DNA from: an uncultured Clostridia bacterium
Lineage (GTDB): Bacteria; Bacillota; Clostridia; TANB77; CAG-508
Direction: 5' to 3'
Length of the DNA stretch: 41,688 nucleotides
NCBI GenBank assembly: GCA_949045875.1
Contig: CARPYP010000003.1
Coordinates: 1 to 41,688, forward strand
Shown here: in pieces, positions 40,441-41,688 of the stretch
Numbering within the stretch: position 1 is the stretch's first letter
Layout of the letters: each line of letters opens with the position of its first letter
Notes under the pieces: model-generated
What the model was told of the DNA's origin: nothing
What the model saw: the letters and a program-made list of their open reading frames with translations, nothing else
The model's database searches: none
Position numbers and translations under genes: made by a program

Positions 40441-41499
40441 TTGAGCAAGAAGACTATTGCAATAATGGTAGCAGTTGCAATTTTAGTAGGAGTTATAGGA
40501 TTCTTCATAGGTTTTGGAGTTGGTTCTATAAATAATACTACTCCAGAAAGCAATGTTGCAAATGTAAATGAAACTAATGATAAAAAAGAAATAAAAGAAA
40601 TAAGTGTAATGGAGGTTACAAGATCTATATTTTATGCTCCACAATATGTAGCATTAAGTCAAGGATACTTTGAAGAAGAAGGACTAAAAATAGACTTAAC
40701 AACAGGTTCAGGAGCAGACTCTGTCATGACAGCAGTATTATCAAACCAAGTAGATATTGGGTTTGCAGGACCAGAAGCTTCAATATATGTATATAACCAA
40801 GGAAGCACAGACTATCCAAAAGTATTTGCACAATTAACAAAAAGAGATGGATCATTCTTAGTAAGTAGAGAAAAGAATGACGATTTCAAATGGACTGATG
40901 TAAAAAAATCAGTAATAATTCCAGGAAGAGTTGGTGGAGTACCTAACATGACTCTGCAATATGCATTAAGGAAAAATGGAATTGACATAGAAAAAGATGT
41001 TACACTTGACACAAGTATAAGCTTTGATTTAATGGCAGGTGCATTTTCAGCAGGAAACGCAGACTATGTAGCACTATTTGAACCAACAGCATCAGCAACA
41101 GAAAACGCAAAAGCAGGATACATTGTAGCATCAATAGGAGCCGAAACGGAAGAAGTAACATACACGACATATTTTGCTACATCAAGTTATGTAGACAAAA
41201 ACAGTGATGTAATACAATCATTCACAAATGCGATAAACAAAGGCTTAAAATGGGTACAAAATCATTCAGCAGAAGAAATAGCAGACGCAATATCAGAATA
41301 TTTCCCAGACACAGACAGAGAACTATTAATAAAAGTAGTACAAAACTATATAGACATAGACTCATGGAACACAACACCATTAGTCTCTGAAAGCGGATTT
41401 AACTTACTACAAACAATAATGGAGCAAGCAGGACAATTAGATAAAAGAGCTAACTTTAGTGATGTAGTAGATAATAGATTTGCGGAAAAAGTAGAGTAA
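40441..41499 (+). CDS. ABC transporter substrate-binding protein (SsuA/NMT1-THI5-like)
   Basis: 352 residues, TTG start seven bases after AAGGAGG. The N-terminus KTIAIMVAVAILVGVIGFFIGFG is a transmembrane anchor without a lipobox Cys. The mature part opens ISVMEVTRSIFYAPQYVALSQGYFEEEGLKIDL, a standard SsuA/NMT1-family start, followed by GSGADSVMTAVLSNQVDIGFAGPE and GRVGGVPNMTLQYALRKNGID. Ligands in the family include sulfonates, nitrate, taurine and pyrimidine precursors; which one applies is not decidable here. A tandem duplication starts in its last ten codons. Confidence 0.9.
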   Translation: MSKKTIAIMVAVAILVGVIGFFIGFGVGSINNTTPESNVANVNETNDKKEIKEISVMEVTRSIFYAPQYVALSQGYFEEEGLKIDLTTGSGADSVMTAVLSNQVDIGFAGPEASIYVYNQGSTDYPKVFAQLTKRDGSFLVSREKNDDFKWTDVKKSVIIPGRVGGVPNMTLQYALRKNGIDIEKDVTLDTSISFDLMAGAFSAGNADYVALFEPTASATENAKAGYIVASIGAETEEVTYTTYFATSSYVDKNSDVIQSFTNAINKGLKWVQNHSAEEIADAISEYFPDTDRELLIKVVQNYIDIDSWNTTPLVSESGFNLLQTIMEQAGQLDKRANFSDVVDNRFAEKVE

Positions 41500-41688
41500 A
41501 TCGTGGAAAATTTGCTTTAGAAGAAAGCAAATTTTACTCGAAAAAAACTACAAAAAGTAATTAAAAAATATTATTTAATGAAATATAGATAATAGATTTG
41601 CGGAAAAAGTAGAATAAATCGTGGAAAATTTGTTTTAGAAGAAAGCAAATTTTACTCGAAAAAAACTACAAAAAGTAATTAAAAAATA
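41470..41688 (+). repeat. 118-bp tandem duplication of the gene end and terminator
   Basis: The unit 41470-41587 recurs from 41588 to the window edge (101 bases seen). It includes the last codons of the binding protein (DNRFAEKVE and stop) and its terminator. Differences are few: GAG to GAA before the stop, and GCTTT to GTTTT in the stem. Confidence 0.95.
41507..41535 (+). terminator. Terminator after the binding protein (first copy)
   Basis: A 12-bp stem AAAATTTGCTTT / AAAGCAAATTTT, loop AGAAG. The second copy at 41625-41653 keeps pairing through a G-U after the C-to-T change. Confidence 0.8.

Noticed and set aside
1..41688. CRISPR array
   Set aside because: No series of regularly spaced identical repeats with unique spacers; the repeats seen are dispersed palindromes or short tandem units.

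Overview
The window is strongly AT-rich and reads as chromosome of a Gram-positive, endospore-forming Clostridia-type bacterium. Evidence for this: spoIIR, a clostridial-type spore photoproduct lyase, MutS2, PurF with a cleavable propeptide and iron-sulfur cysteines, a short SRP RNA, strong AGGAGG ribosome binding sites, and the gene order tadA - (membrane protein) - SRP RNA - dnaX - ebfC - recR. Species cannot be fixed from the sequence; an uncultured gut clostridium is my inference.

Layout. 1-2.35 kb: 3' end of rpoC with a terminator. 2.4-6.6 kb: minus-strand mtnN, then purC, purE and purN (transcribed purN to purC), interrupted by a plus-strand gene of foreign composition and by multi-hairpin repeats. 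6.7-8.9 kb: a DUF6688-like membrane protein and spore photoproduct lyase. 9.0-17.4 kb: a tight six-gene operon encoding a BtaA-like aminocarboxypropyl transferase, a phytol/dolichol-kinase-like membrane protein with an extra C-terminal half, a GNAT, an OleC-like AMP ligase, a UbiA prenyltransferase and a rifampin-phosphotransferase-shaped PEP-synthase-like enzyme. I read it as an undescribed lipid or isoprenoid-conjugate pathway. 17.4-20 kb: an unusual ABC ATPase on the minus strand, then a gap with palindromic repeats and a 34-residue hydrophobic peptide gene that looks like a type I toxin. 20-27 kb: mutS2, spoIIR, a small hypothetical gene, a divergent galU, a phosphoglucomutase and tRNA-Arg(CCT). 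27.1-34.4 kb: a frameshifted DUF2442 gene, tadA, a membrane protein, SRP RNA, dnaX, ebfC, recR, an M23 peptidase and purF.

34.7-41.7 kb: an SsuABC/NMT1-type ABC transporter whose ATPase gene is split at codon 201 by a ~4.0 kb insertion. The insertion carries an AbiF/Abi_2-type HEPN protein preceded by its own promoter and a compact hairpin RNA, a decayed M24-like gene, and a serine recombinase with two single-base frameshifts that ends at the right border. Removing the insert at a GA dinucleotide restores an in-frame 257-residue ATPase, so the junctions can be read almost to the base.

Three families of palindromic or multi-hairpin intergenic repeats are scattered through the window. One copy lies in frame inside dnaX and another supplies the last codons of purN. 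The right edge is a 118-bp tandem duplication of the end of the substrate-binding-protein gene together with its terminator.
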